Shown piece after piece: positions 1 through 7,941 of a stretch of 64,000 nucleotides of DNA. The notes beneath the pieces were generated by a model that saw nothing but the letters and a program-made list of their open reading frames with translations, did no database searches and was not told where the DNA came from. This stretch comes from Bacteroidota bacterium (GTDB taxonomy: Bacteria > Bacteroidota > Bacteroidia > B-17B0 > Aurantibacillaceae), in NCBI GenBank assembly GCA_025362395.1, contig JANYGK010000048.1, positions 1 to 64,000 on the forward strand, written 5' to 3'. The translations under genes were made by a program, and so were the position numbers. Each line of letters opens with the position of its first letter. Position 1 is the first letter of the stretch.

Positions 1-6
1 ACTAAT

Positions 7-38
7 AAAGCCAAACAAAAGCAATGTTTGGCTTTTTT
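7..38 (+). terminator. Rho-independent terminator of a gene left of the window
   Basis: An 11-bp perfect stem (7-17 pairs with 25-35) with a 7-nt loop is followed by a T-run. It would end a plus-strand transcript entering from the left; that gene is outside the window. Confidence 0.75.
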
Positions 39-132
39 AATTCTCACCCCTATTTAGATGCTATTTTAAAAGTTACTAACAGTAAAAAATCCTATAAATG
101 AATTATGCCCCCAAGCTTGACCCCGAAACTAA

Positions 133-160
133 AAAAGCCCTGTAAACACAGGGCTTTTAG
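133..160 (-). terminator. Terminator downstream of tRNA-Ser
   Basis: A perfect 11-bp stem (133-143 with 148-158) with a 4-nt loop lies 14 nt past the tRNA 3' end. Read on the minus strand it ends in a run of T (131-136 on the plus strand are all A). Confidence 0.75.
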
Positions 161-171
161 AAGCATTTTCG

Positions 172-256
172 CGGAGAAATAGGGATTCGAACCCCAGGAA
201 CCTCACGGTTCAACAGTTTTCAAGACTGCCGCAATCGACCACTCTGCCATTTCTCC
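172..256 (-). tRNA. tRNA-Ser (anticodon UGA)
   Basis: The acceptor stem pairs GGAGAAA (256-250) with TTTCTCC (179-173), followed by discriminator G at 172. The T-arm contains GGTTCGAATCC, the anticodon loop CTTGAAA gives UGA (complement of 220-222), and a long variable arm of the serine type is present. The 85-nt size and long variable arm fit class II tRNA-Ser. CCA is not encoded, as is common in this phylum. Confidence 0.96.
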
Positions 257-264
257 GGAGATGG

Positions 265-293
265 CAAAATTAGTATTTTTTTTTATTCCACAA
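265..293 (-). promoter_or_regulatory. Putative promoter of tRNA-Ser
   Basis: On the minus strand TTG (293-291) is followed after 18 nt by TAATTTTG (272-265), matching the Bacteroidota -33 TTG and -7 TAnnTTTG pattern. The -7 box ends 8 nt before the mature tRNA 5' end, so the primary transcript would start almost at the tRNA. Confidence 0.5.
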
Positions 294-367
294 GTAATTT
301 TTATAAAATATTTTTTATCCGTAACTTTATTGTGATTTACGTCCCCAAACATGTAAATTTTAACCTC

Positions 368-1846
368 ATGAAACACTTTTTTTCATTTATCTTAATTATT
401 ATAGGTCAATCCGTTTTTGCAAATGTTACGGTTTATTTTAATTATAATGTTTTTAATACGCTTAATTCAAAGCCCTATCTAGAAACGTCATTAACCATTG
501 TAGGCAATAGTGTAAAGTTTTTGCCGGTTGCAGGCGGAGAGCAAGCCAGTGTTAATATTTCATGGCGTATTTTAAAAGGGACGGAGGTTGTTAAAAGTTC
601 AAATTATAATTTAATGAGCCCTAAAACAACGGATACGCTGAATTTTCCTTCTTTTATTGACAATCAGCGTTTTTCATTAGATAACGGAATTTATGAGCTT
701 GAATTAATCATTGCCGATAACGCTTTTCCTGATAAAAAGACCAATCATACTCAAAAAATAGTGATTGATATTAAACGTGAAAAAAAAATCTATTCAGCCG
801 AAATTCAAATTCTTGAATCTTTTTCTAAAGCTACAGCGCAAAGCGTTTTCACTAAAAATGGTTACGACCTGGTGCCTTATAATATTAATTACTTTCAAAA
901 AAATCAAAATTCTCTTAAATTTTACCTTGAAACTTATAATACGGACAGCGTGTTAGGAAAACGGTCTAAATTTTTATATTCCTATTATATAGAAAACAGT
1001 GAATCGTTTCGTAAAATCCCTTCATGGAACGGATACCAAAAACAAACTGCACAAAAAATTAACTCATTGCTCGCACAATTTGATATTTCACTCTTGCCAA
1101 CCGGTAATTATAATTTAGTGATCGAGGTAAAAGATTCTCTCAATAAAATTCAATTACAAAAAAAATGGTTCTTTCAACGCCAGAGTAATGCGCCCGTTAT
1201 TCCTGATGAAATGACTGACCGAAATATAAAAACAATAGAAGATTTTTTTAACGCATTTCAAAATAAAGATTCTTTAAAACAATTTATAGAATGCTTATGG
1301 CCGCGCTCCACTACTAAAGAACGTGAATGGCAACAAATAGAAACGTCTAAAAAAGATCCGAACTTAATGAGAAGCTATTCAGTGGATTATTGGAAAAAAG
1401 AAGCGGGAGACAGCTTAAATCCTTTAGTTATATGGCTTGAATATTATAAACAAGTATTGGAAGCAAACGCCTTAATGAAATGCGGTAAACAAAAAGGATA
1501 TTATACAGACAGGGGACGCGTGTATTTACAATACGGTAAACCTGACAAACGAAGCCAATATAACAGTGAGCCAAATACTTATCCTTATGAAATATGGCAA
1601 TATTACCGCATTCATGATAAAACCACGGGACGTTTTTTTACCAATAAACGATTTGTGTTTGCCAATTTCGGCATAGCGGATGATTGCTACACGCTGATCC
1701 ATAGCGAGGTGCGCGGGGAGATGTATGATGAACGTTGGAAATTTAGGTTGGTAGAAAGAACGCAGCAATCACAAAACATTGACGATACCAAGCCTGCCGC
1801 TACCTATGGTAATAATATTGACGATAATTATAATAACCCGCGTTAA
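368..1846 (+). CDS. GWxTD domain-containing secreted protein
   Basis: The 492-residue protein starts with an N-terminal signal sequence (charged MKH, then a hydrophobic run ending in SVFA). An in-frame GTG at 332 would add 12 residues before this signal, so ATG 368 is preferred. Around residues 376-392 the motif DRGRVYLQYGKPD followed by PYEIWQYY is the hallmark of the GWxTD family, known in Bacteroidota and related phyla. Its function is unknown; exported or periplasmic location is inferred. The glycosyltransferase gene begins 3 nt after its stop, so the two are probably cotranscribed. Confidence 0.85.
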   Translation: MKHFFSFILIIIGQSVFANVTVYFNYNVFNTLNSKPYLETSLTIVGNSVKFLPVAGGEQASVNISWRILKGTEVVKSSNYNLMSPKTTDTLNFPSFIDNQRFSLDNGIYELELIIADNAFPDKKTNHTQKIVIDIKREKKIYSAEIQILESFSKATAQSVFTKNGYDLVPYNINYFQKNQNSLKFYLETYNTDSVLGKRSKFLYSYYIENSESFRKIPSWNGYQKQTAQKINSLLAQFDISLLPTGNYNLVIEVKDSLNKIQLQKKWFFQRQSNAPVIPDEMTDRNIKTIEDFFNAFQNKDSLKQFIECLWPRSTTKEREWQQIETSKKDPNLMRSYSVDYWKKEAGDSLNPLVIWLEYYKQVLEANALMKCGKQKGYYTDRGRVYLQYGKPDKRSQYNSEPNTYPYEIWQYYRIHDKTTGRFFTNKRFVFANFGIADDCYTLIHSEVRGEMYDERWKFRLVERTQQSQNIDDTKPAATYGNNIDDNYNNPR

Positions 1847-1849
1847 TAT

Positions 1850-2872
1850 ATGTTACCCGAAAAAGTAGCGGTTGTTATTCTTAACTGGAATGGAAAAAAG
1901 TATTTAGAAACATTTTTACCGGGTGTTTTAAACTATTCTTCCGGTGCTGCAATATATGTTGCAGATAACCAATCAACCGATGACAGTATAGCATTTCTAA
2001 GAACTCATTTCCCTTCTGTACACATTATCATTAATCCCACTAATGAAGGTTTTGCAAAAGGTTACAACACTGCTTTAAAACAAATTGATTCCCGGTATTA
2101 CATATTGCTTAATTCGGATGTAGAAGTAACGGAGCATTGGCTTGATCCTCTTATTGCATTAATGGACAGGGACATTAATATTGCAGCCTGCCAGCCTAAA
2201 ATAATGGACTATTACAATCGCCATACATTTGAATATGCAGGCGCTTCAGGCGGCTTTATTGATACTTACGGTTATCCTTTTTGCAGGGGACGCTTATTTA
2301 ATGAGCTTGAAGAAGATAAAGGACAATATGATAACAGCATTGAAACCTTTTGGGCAACGGGTGCCTGCATGGCTGTAAGAGCTGAAACGTTCCGGCAAGC
2401 AGGCGCGTTTGACGATGATTATTTTGCACACATGGAAGAGATCGATGTTTGCTGGAGAATGAAAAATTTGGGTTATAAAATTTACGTTGAGCCAAAGTCT
2501 TTGGTATATCATGTTGGCGGAGGAACTCTAAATAAATTAAGCCCCCGGAAAACATTTTTAAATTTCAGGAATAATTTAATAACGCTTACTAAAAATGCAC
2601 AGGCCCGTTTTTTATTTTTTAAAATTTTATTCCGGATGGTACTGGATAGTGTAGCTGCGTTTAAATTTTTACTTGAAGGCAGCGTTTCACATTTTCTTGC
2701 CGTTATAAAGGCCCATTTTTCTTATTATGCCCACTTACCTTCCACTTTAAAAAAAAGAAAGGCAATGAAACGTATGCCCGGTTTTAGACACACAAATTCA
2801 GGGATTTATCAAAAAAATATTGTGTATTTACATTTCATTAAATCTTTAAAAAAATATTCTGACCTGAGTTGA
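1850..2872 (+). CDS. Glycosyltransferase family 2 protein
   Basis: The 340-residue protein has a GT-A fold N-terminus: VVILNWNGKKYLE (about residues 8-20), ADNQSTDDS, and LLNSDVEV near residue 88 as the likely nucleotide-sugar/metal site. The later WATGACMAVRAETF and DDDYFAHMEEIDVCWR blocks are typical of rhamnosyltransferase-like GT2 enzymes. The C-terminal third is hydrophobic and basic, suggesting peripheral membrane attachment. Substrate cannot be told from sequence; a role in surface polysaccharide or lipid glycosylation is inferred. It probably shares a transcript with the GWxTD gene upstream. Confidence 0.88.
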   Translation: MLPEKVAVVILNWNGKKYLETFLPGVLNYSSGAAIYVADNQSTDDSIAFLRTHFPSVHIIINPTNEGFAKGYNTALKQIDSRYYILLNSDVEVTEHWLDPLIALMDRDINIAACQPKIMDYYNRHTFEYAGASGGFIDTYGYPFCRGRLFNELEEDKGQYDNSIETFWATGACMAVRAETFRQAGAFDDDYFAHMEEIDVCWRMKNLGYKIYVEPKSLVYHVGGGTLNKLSPRKTFLNFRNNLITLTKNAQARFLFFKILFRMVLDSVAAFKFLLEGSVSHFLAVIKAHFSYYAHLPSTLKKRKAMKRMPGFRHTNSGIYQKNIVYLHFIKSLKKYSDLS

Positions 2873-2916
2873 GTCTGCCATAAACCATAAGAAGTCTTGC
2901 ATTTATGGGGTTAAAA

Positions 2917-4467
2917 TTACGCCTTGGGGCTCACAATCGTAAATTCTTTTTTATACGTCTTTGTAATTAATTTAGCAACATCCCTTCCCTGCTGTATCGC
3001 CACAGGAATACCGCCTCCCGGCCTGCCCCAATGGCTTGCATAAAAAAAGTTTTGCAGGTTTGGCAATTTAAATTTTACAGGTGAAGGCGCGATGATGTTT
3101 TCTCCGGGCAACCAACCCTGTGCGCTTCCCTGCCAGTTATTAGTATAACGCAATACGGTTGCAGGTGTAGCAAAATCAACCACTTCAACATCTTCTTTAA
3201 TTCCCGGAAATTTTAATTCCAATAAATCAATCAATGTATCTGTAAATTTTTTCTTCTCTTCCCTGTATTTTACCCTTTCGTTTTTACGAAGGTTTATCCA
3301 ATAGTTACCATTAGTGGTATAAAAACTGCATGCCATTACCGTTTTACCTTTAGGGGCCATGGTAGTATCGTAGCTGTAAAAATGCACTTCCAACCTATCC
3401 CAACTTGTTCCGCAAGGCGATTGCAGCCTCACCTCGGTGGGAAAACGATAAAAATGAGGGTATTCCTTATAATCTTTTTTTAAACCAAACGATGCCAATA
3501 AAATAGAGTAATACACATCTATCACTTTTTCATCCTTCAGGCGGATAATTTTATCGTTTATATATTTACCGTCTAAATAATCGAATACCGTTTTATACCA
3601 ATCAGCTGTAGAGAGCACTGCATCGCAGTTATGAGTTACATCATTTCTTACCAAAAGGCCTGATGCTTTGCCGTTTTCAGTAATTATTTTTTTAACCGGT
3701 GTATTATAATTTATTTTTCCGCCAAGCTTTTCATATCGCTCCGCCAAACGTTCTGCCCATTTTAAGGAGCCGCCAATCGGATAACCGGCGCTTTTTTTAT
3801 CAAACACGGCTTGCGGAAAATTAAACACCAACATCTTTACTTCCTGGCCGTCATACAGCAATTCAAAACTCTCCCGTAAAAAAGGATTTTTAAATTTTTT
3901 AGCCAAGTCGTAGTTGCTTACTTTCCGTTGGCGGTTAAGTGTTACTAAAAACTTCAGGTATTTGGTCATTCTAATTGACCTGATAATAGACGGAATTAAA
4001 GGGAGCTTATTCATTACCGGCGGCAATTCATATTTTTGCAATTCACGAATATCGTTTATAAAAGCATTGGTCACACCGGCATCTTCAGGCGAAAGATCGT
4101 GCATGTATTCTCTTAATTTATTAAGGTCATTATACACTTTAAAAATTTTGTTCCCGTATTTATCAGCGCTATTTTTAACTTCAACATGTATACGAATCTC
4201 ATGGTGATGAAATGGAATTGATTCAAGATCTAAAAGCTCAGACCACATATAGTAAAATCCACTTCCTTTATCAGAGCCCAGTATCCAATGGGCGCAGCCG
4301 TCGATGGTAAATTCTCCTTTGTCCCAACTGGTACATAAACCGCCCGGGATCGAATGCTTTTCAAAGATTTGTGTTTCAAACCCGTTCATCTGCAAGTAAC
4401 ATCCTGAGCATAAACCGGAGATCCCGGCGCCGATAATATTGATTTTAATCTTTTCCCGCACACCCAA
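2917..4467 (-). CDS. FAD-dependent phytoene desaturase/retinol saturase-like oxidoreductase
   Basis: The 516-residue protein opens with a dinucleotide-binding motif, INIIGAGISGLCSG (residues 9-22), followed by FEKHSIPGGLCTSW, the FAD-contacting block of the CrtI/carotene isomerase/retinol saturase group. The C-terminal part has the second FAD block (FYASHWGRPGGGIPVAIQQGRDVAK). Length fits the family. The reaction may be desaturation, isomerisation or saturation of an isoprenoid or other lipid; the sequence does not decide. No other carotenoid genes lie nearby. It is convergent with the glycosyltransferase gene and separated from hpf by a terminator. Confidence 0.8.
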   Translation of the reverse strand: MGVREKIKINIIGAGISGLCSGCYLQMNGFETQIFEKHSIPGGLCTSWDKGEFTIDGCAHWILGSDKGSGFYYMWSELLDLESIPFHHHEIRIHVEVKNSADKYGNKIFKVYNDLNKLREYMHDLSPEDAGVTNAFINDIRELQKYELPPVMNKLPLIPSIIRSIRMTKYLKFLVTLNRQRKVSNYDLAKKFKNPFLRESFELLYDGQEVKMLVFNFPQAVFDKKSAGYPIGGSLKWAERLAERYEKLGGKINYNTPVKKIITENGKASGLLVRNDVTHNCDAVLSTADWYKTVFDYLDGKYINDKIIRLKDEKVIDVYYSILLASFGLKKDYKEYPHFYRFPTEVRLQSPCGTSWDRLEVHFYSYDTTMAPKGKTVMACSFYTTNGNYWINLRKNERVKYREEKKKFTDTLIDLLELKFPGIKEDVEVVDFATPATVLRYTNNWQGSAQGWLPGENIIAPSPVKFKLPNLQNFFYASHWGRPGGGIPVAIQQGRDVAKLITKTYKKEFTIVSPKA

Positions 4468-4497
4468 ATGTATTAAAAAGATCGGGCTTTATCTAAC

Positions 4498-4526
4498 AAA
4501 AAAGGAGCATAGTTTTATGCTCCTTT
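4498..4526 (-). terminator. Terminator downstream of hpf
   Basis: The perfect core stem ggagcat/atgctcc (4504-4510 with 4517-4523), extended by A:T pairs, gives on the minus strand a hairpin followed by TTTTTTG. It lies 19 nt past the hpf stop codon. Confidence 0.8.
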
Positions 4527-4545
4527 CATCTATGTAGTCCTGTAT

Positions 4546-4872
4546 TTATTCAGGTAATTCGCTCATTCCTAAGTTTGTTTCCTGAACCTTTTCTTTATAC
4601 TTTTTAATTTGTGTTTTTAACGCTTCGCAAGCCAAGTCAATAGCTTCTTCGAATGAAGCAGACTGCTTTTTAGAAAATAACTCCTGCCCTTTTGTATGAA
4701 TCTTAATTTCAACCACTTTGTTTTCACTGTTGGATGATTTATCTAACCGCATAATTATTTCACTGTTAATTAAGCCGTCGTAATACACAGTTAATTTATT
4801 TGTTTTGTCTTTTGCAAAATCAATTAATTTTTTGTCTGCATCAAAATGCACTGTTTGAATGTTCGTTGTCAT
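4546..4872 (-). CDS. hpf: Ribosome hibernation promoting factor (short HPF/RaiA type)
   Basis: This 108-residue protein has the HPF/RaiA fold pattern: a beta strand with IQTVHFDAD, KLTVYYDGLINSEIIMRLD, then VVEIKIHTKGQELFSKKQSASFEEAIDLACEALKTQIKKYKEK. The family binds the 30S decoding region and dimerises or inactivates ribosomes in stationary phase. The length matches the short form, with no C-terminal dimerisation domain. It lies downstream of xerC (61-nt gap) and rpsU, a conserved Bacteroidota order, but here the tRNA-tuf-secE cluster often seen next is absent. A perfect AGGAGG stands 7 nt before the start, exceptional in this phylum. Confidence 0.9.
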   Translation of the reverse strand: MTTNIQTVHFDADKKLIDFAKDKTNKLTVYYDGLINSEIIMRLDKSSNSENKVVEIKIHTKGQELFSKKQSASFEEAIDLACEALKTQIKKYKEKVQETNLGMSELPE

Positions 4873-4879
4873 AATAAAT

Positions 4880-4885
4880 CCTCCT
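4880..4885 (-). promoter_or_regulatory. Strong Shine-Dalgarno site of hpf
   Basis: On the minus strand AGGAGG occupies 4885-4880, inside AAGAGGAGGAT, with 7 nt between it and the ATG of hpf. Bacteroidota mRNAs generally lack such sites because the anti-Shine-Dalgarno sequence of their ribosomes is occluded by bS21 and neighbours, so this is likely regulatory. Confidence 0.75.
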
Positions 4886-4933
4886 CTTGTTTTGTGTTTA
4901 GTTGTTAAGTAAACGGGTTTATACTTTATTTAA

Positions 4934-5827
4934 TTACGAGTCGCCTCGTGGATGCGCCTGTTTATAAGATTTTTTTAATTTATCGATGGTGTTGTGCGTG
5001 TAAATTTGTGTAGCGGCTAAGCTTGCATGCCCCAACAGATCCTTTACCGCGTTTATATCCGCGCCATTGTTGAGTAAATGCGTAGCAAATGTATGACGTA
5101 AAACGTGTGGACTTTTCTTTTTAAGTGTTGTTGTTTGGGAGAGATAGTGTTTTACGGAATTATAAATATAGCTTTCACTTAAACCGTTTCCTTTCTTATT
5201 AACTAACAACATAGGGTTTGATATCTTTAGTTCCTTTTTTACTTGTAAATAATGTTTAAGGTTACGCACAAGCTCTAAAGAAATAGGAATAATTCGTTCT
5301 TTATTTCGTTTGCCCAATACTTTAATATTACCGGTAAACAAATCAACATCCGATTCTCTTATGTTAGCCAATTCAGAACGCCTTACCCCGGTTTGATAAA
5401 ATAGATTTATAAGTAATTGATCTGTCATCCCTTTAAAGCTGTCTTCAAACTCTGAGCCATCCAGCAACTCATTCATTTGCGCTTCTTCTACAAAAACAGG
5501 TAGGCGCTTAGGTATTTTAGGCCCTGTAATTTTAGACATAGGATTAATAGTTATGACCTCATCCCGTTGCAGAAATTTAAAAAAAGATTTTAGAGAGGAT
5601 AATTTGCGGTTAATTGATTTTGCGGAAATTTTAGCATCCATCAACTGCGTGATCCATTTTCGTATTTGCTGATAATTTACCTCATCTATCGTAAATGCCT
5701 CAGAACAAGGATTTATGAACTCCAAGAACTGTTCTAAATCTTTTTTGTAGGAAGTTATGGTATGGCGGGAATACTTTTTCTCATAGGTGAGACAATCAAG
5801 AAACTGCGATAGATGTTGTTCAAACAT
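4934..5827 (-). CDS. xerC: XerC/XerD-type tyrosine recombinase
   Basis: The 297-residue protein has an N-terminal SAM-like core-binding domain (1-100) and a catalytic domain with the full set R149 (TGVRR), K173 (LGKRNKER), H241 and R244 (HVLRHTFATH), H267 (LGHAS) and nucleophile Y276. Length fits chromosomal XerC/D, which resolves chromosome dimers at dif. Its position between rpsU and hpf supports a housekeeping enzyme rather than a mobile-element integrase. The terminator after rpsU ends directly at its start codon, so transcription depends on readthrough or a promoter within that hairpin region. Confidence 0.9.
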   Translation of the reverse strand: MFEQHLSQFLDCLTYEKKYSRHTITSYKKDLEQFLEFINPCSEAFTIDEVNYQQIRKWITQLMDAKISAKSINRKLSSLKSFFKFLQRDEVITINPMSKITGPKIPKRLPVFVEEAQMNELLDGSEFEDSFKGMTDQLLINLFYQTGVRRSELANIRESDVDLFTGNIKVLGKRNKERIIPISLELVRNLKHYLQVKKELKISNPMLLVNKKGNGLSESYIYNSVKHYLSQTTTLKKKSPHVLRHTFATHLLNNGADINAVKDLLGHASLAATQIYTHNTIDKLKKSYKQAHPRGDS

Positions 5828-5881
5828 AAAAAACCTAAGAGTATTACGAATTTACTTTTTAAAATCCGTAATCCTCTTAGG
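5828..5881 (-). terminator. Long hairpin terminator between rpsU and xerC
   Basis: A 19-bp nearly perfect inverted repeat (5834-5852 with 5863-5881, two mismatched positions, 10-nt loop) is followed on the minus strand by six T (5833-5828), which abut the xerC ATG at 5827. It has the form of a rho-independent terminator for rpsU, 27 nt past its stop, and leaves xerC no untranslated leader downstream of it. Confidence 0.8.
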
Positions 5882-5907
5882 TGAGCTATAATTTTTGTGA
5901 AAAAAGA

Positions 5908-6105
5908 CTAACTGTCAGCTAAACCCATTTGCATTTTTTGCTTATAAACAGCTTTAATGCGAGTTTGCCTGTGCGTTATAGATGGTTTTTCGAAGTTTTT
6001 ACGAGAACGCAACTGTTTTACAACACCTGTTTTTTCAAATTTCTTTTTAAACTTTTTTAAAGCTTTTTCAATGCTTTCACCTTCTTTTACTGCTACTATT
6101 AACAT
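5908..6105 (-). CDS. rpsU: 30S ribosomal protein bS21
   Basis: The 65-residue protein begins MLIVAVKEGESIEKALKKF, as other Bacteroidota bS21 proteins do. An upstream in-frame ATG at 6141 would add 12 unrelated residues and overlap the predicted -7 box, so ATG 6105 is chosen. The C-terminal part is basic. bS21 sits on the 30S platform and in this phylum helps occlude the 3' end of 16S rRNA. No Shine-Dalgarno sequence precedes it here, in contrast to hpf two genes downstream. A strong promoter lies upstream. Confidence 0.95.
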   Translation of the reverse strand: MLIVAVKEGESIEKALKKFKKKFEKTGVVKQLRSRKNFEKPSITHRQTRIKAVYKQKMQMGLADS

Positions 6106-6138
6106 TTTATATTTTAGTTTAATTTTTAAATTGGGTGG

Positions 6139-6170
6139 CAAATATATAGCCTTATCGCTAATTATCCAAA
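6139..6170 (-). promoter_or_regulatory. Promoter of rpsU
   Basis: On the minus strand TTTG (6170-6167) and TATATTTG (6146-6139) are separated by 20 nt, a full match to the Bacteroidota consensus. The predicted transcript start would give a leader of about 25-30 nt before the rpsU ATG at 6105. Confidence 0.75.
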
Positions 6171-6218
6171 TTTAATAAACAAATTATTGTTTATTTTAGC
6201 ATGATTAAACTTAAGACT

Positions 6219-6407
6219 ATGAAATTTATTACAATTCTTTCTTTATTCTGCTTTTTAACACTCCTTTCTTGTAAAAAGAACCGCACCTGCGAGTGCAGTA
6301 ACGCTTATGCAACCTATGATGCCGGGGATGTGGATAAAACAAAAGGCCGGGCTAAAAAGTATTGTGAGAGCTTATCGGCCGGTGAAACAAAATGTAAGCT
6401 TAAGTAA
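6219..6407 (+). CDS. Small predicted lipoprotein
   Basis: The 62-residue product starts MKFITILSLFCFLTLLSC, a lipoprotein signal with Cys18 as the lipidation site, followed by a short Cys-rich tail (CECS, YCES, TKCK). An ATG at 6201 would add six residues ahead of the signal, so 6219 is preferred. The four cysteines after the lipobox could form two disulfides. I do not recognise a family. It is divergent from rpsU. The 239 bases after it hold no convincing gene. Confidence 0.6.
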   Translation: MKFITILSLFCFLTLLSCKKNRTCECSNAYATYDAGDVDKTKGRAKKYCESLSAGETKCKLK

Positions 6408-6646
6408 TGTAATTTCAATGCTATTTAGTCGCCCTTCAAAAAGTCAATTTCAGCCCTTGATTATAAAACAAAGTTTCAAAAACGATTTTTAATATAAAGT
6501 TAATGAGCCTCTGTTTCCGGAGGTTCATGACTCGTTGTAGATTATTTGAGGAAAGACTAAATATGTAGTACCGATTAACTCTTAACGAAATGGCATGAAG
6601 TTTACGGGCTGTACCATTGAGCCCTGCAATTGATAAGATGAATTTA

Positions 6647-7897
6647 CTACTGTTTTACACCGTTTAGGTAAACACTTTCAATCACGTTACTACCGAACGC
6701 GTAAGGAATAAACCCGTAAGAACTGATGGGCTTCGTTATAAAAAAATTCGCTTTCTTACCAATGGTAATGCTTCCTACTTCGTGTGATAATTGCATAGCA
6801 TAAGCCGAGTTTATGGTGCAGGCATTAATCACTTCTTCGGGTGTTAATTTATATTGTACGCAGCCAAGGCTCATCATAAAATTCATGTTACCGCTAGGGC
6901 AGCTTCCCGGGTTAAAGTCGCTGGCAAAAGCAATGCCTAAGCCGGCGTCAATCATTTTACGAGCCGGCGGTAAAGGTAAACTTAAAAAGAAAGCAGCTCC
7001 CGGTAATACGGTTGGCATGGTGCCTGCGTTTTTTAATAACTCAATATCTGCATCATTGCAATATTCTAAATGATCCACGCTAATAGCGCCGCATTCAACG
7101 CCGGCTTGTATGCCGCCAAAATGGCTCATTTGTTCTGCATGCACTTTACCGGTTAAACCATACTGTTTACCTGCTTCTAAAATATGTTTGGTTTCTTCTG
7201 CCGTAAAGTAATGTTGTTCACAGAACACATCAATGTAATCCGCTAACTTTTCTGCTGCAATTTTTGGCAACATTTCATTAATAATTAATTGAATATAACC
7301 CGCTTTGTCATTTTTATATTCAAGCGGCAAAGCATGCGCGCCAAGGAAAGTTGCTTTAACGGGAATTAAATTCAGGTCTTTTATCCGTTTAATAACCCGC
7401 AGCATTTTTAATTCGCTTTCCACGCTTAAACCGTAACCGCTTTTAATTTCAATGCTGCCTGTCCCCTGCCCTATTACTTCTTTTAAACGAACCATGGCCT
7501 GTTCAAACAAGTCGTCTTCCGTTGCTTCACTCACCCGCTTAGCTGAGTTTAAAATACCGCCTCCTCTTGCAAAGATCTCGTCGTAGCTTAACCCGTTTAT
7601 GCGGTCTACAAATTCACCTTCCCGGTTACCGGCGTAAACAATGTGTGTATGACTATCGGCATAGCATGGCAAAATTAATTTACCGTCGCAATCCATAATT
7701 TCTAAGCCCTTCCAATCTTCAATGCCCGGAAAATCAATCATAGACCCATAGTCGGCAATAAGCCCGTTATCAATAGCCATCCAAGCATTATCAATACAGG
7801 GAAGCTCTTTCATGGCAGCGCCGCTCACTTTTAAAATGCCGGCATCACGCACCTGCACTAAGCTTTTTATGTTTTTAATTAGAATTCTGTTCGCCAT
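6647..7897 (-). CDS. hutI: Imidazolonepropionase
   Basis: The 416-residue amidohydrolase has H83 and H85 (DSHTHIVYAG) as metal ligands, HAEQMSHFGG (substrate and metal site), SVDHLEYC, and FASDFNPGSCPSGNM with the catalytic Asp. It hydrolyses 4-imidazolone-5-propanoate to formiminoglutamate, the third step of histidine degradation. Length and motifs match HutI throughout. The other hut genes are not in this window, so it appears as a single gene. It is divergent from the beta-barrel gene at 7942 across 44 nt. Confidence 0.95.
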   Translation of the reverse strand: MANRILIKNIKSLVQVRDAGILKVSGAAMKELPCIDNAWMAIDNGLIADYGSMIDFPGIEDWKGLEIMDCDGKLILPCYADSHTHIVYAGNREGEFVDRINGLSYDEIFARGGGILNSAKRVSEATEDDLFEQAMVRLKEVIGQGTGSIEIKSGYGLSVESELKMLRVIKRIKDLNLIPVKATFLGAHALPLEYKNDKAGYIQLIINEMLPKIAAEKLADYIDVFCEQHYFTAEETKHILEAGKQYGLTGKVHAEQMSHFGGIQAGVECGAISVDHLEYCNDADIELLKNAGTMPTVLPGAAFFLSLPLPPARKMIDAGLGIAFASDFNPGSCPSGNMNFMMSLGCVQYKLTPEEVINACTINSAYAMQLSHEVGSITIGKKANFFITKPISSYGFIPYAFGSNVIESVYLNGVKQ

Positions 7898-7941
7898 ACT
7901 AATTATAGTTCTTTACCGTTATTGACAAAACACAAAACTAC

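Noticed and set aside
4934-5827. Mobile-element or integron integrase
   Set aside because: Context between rpsU and hpf, length and lack of attachment sites or cargo fit chromosomal XerC/D.
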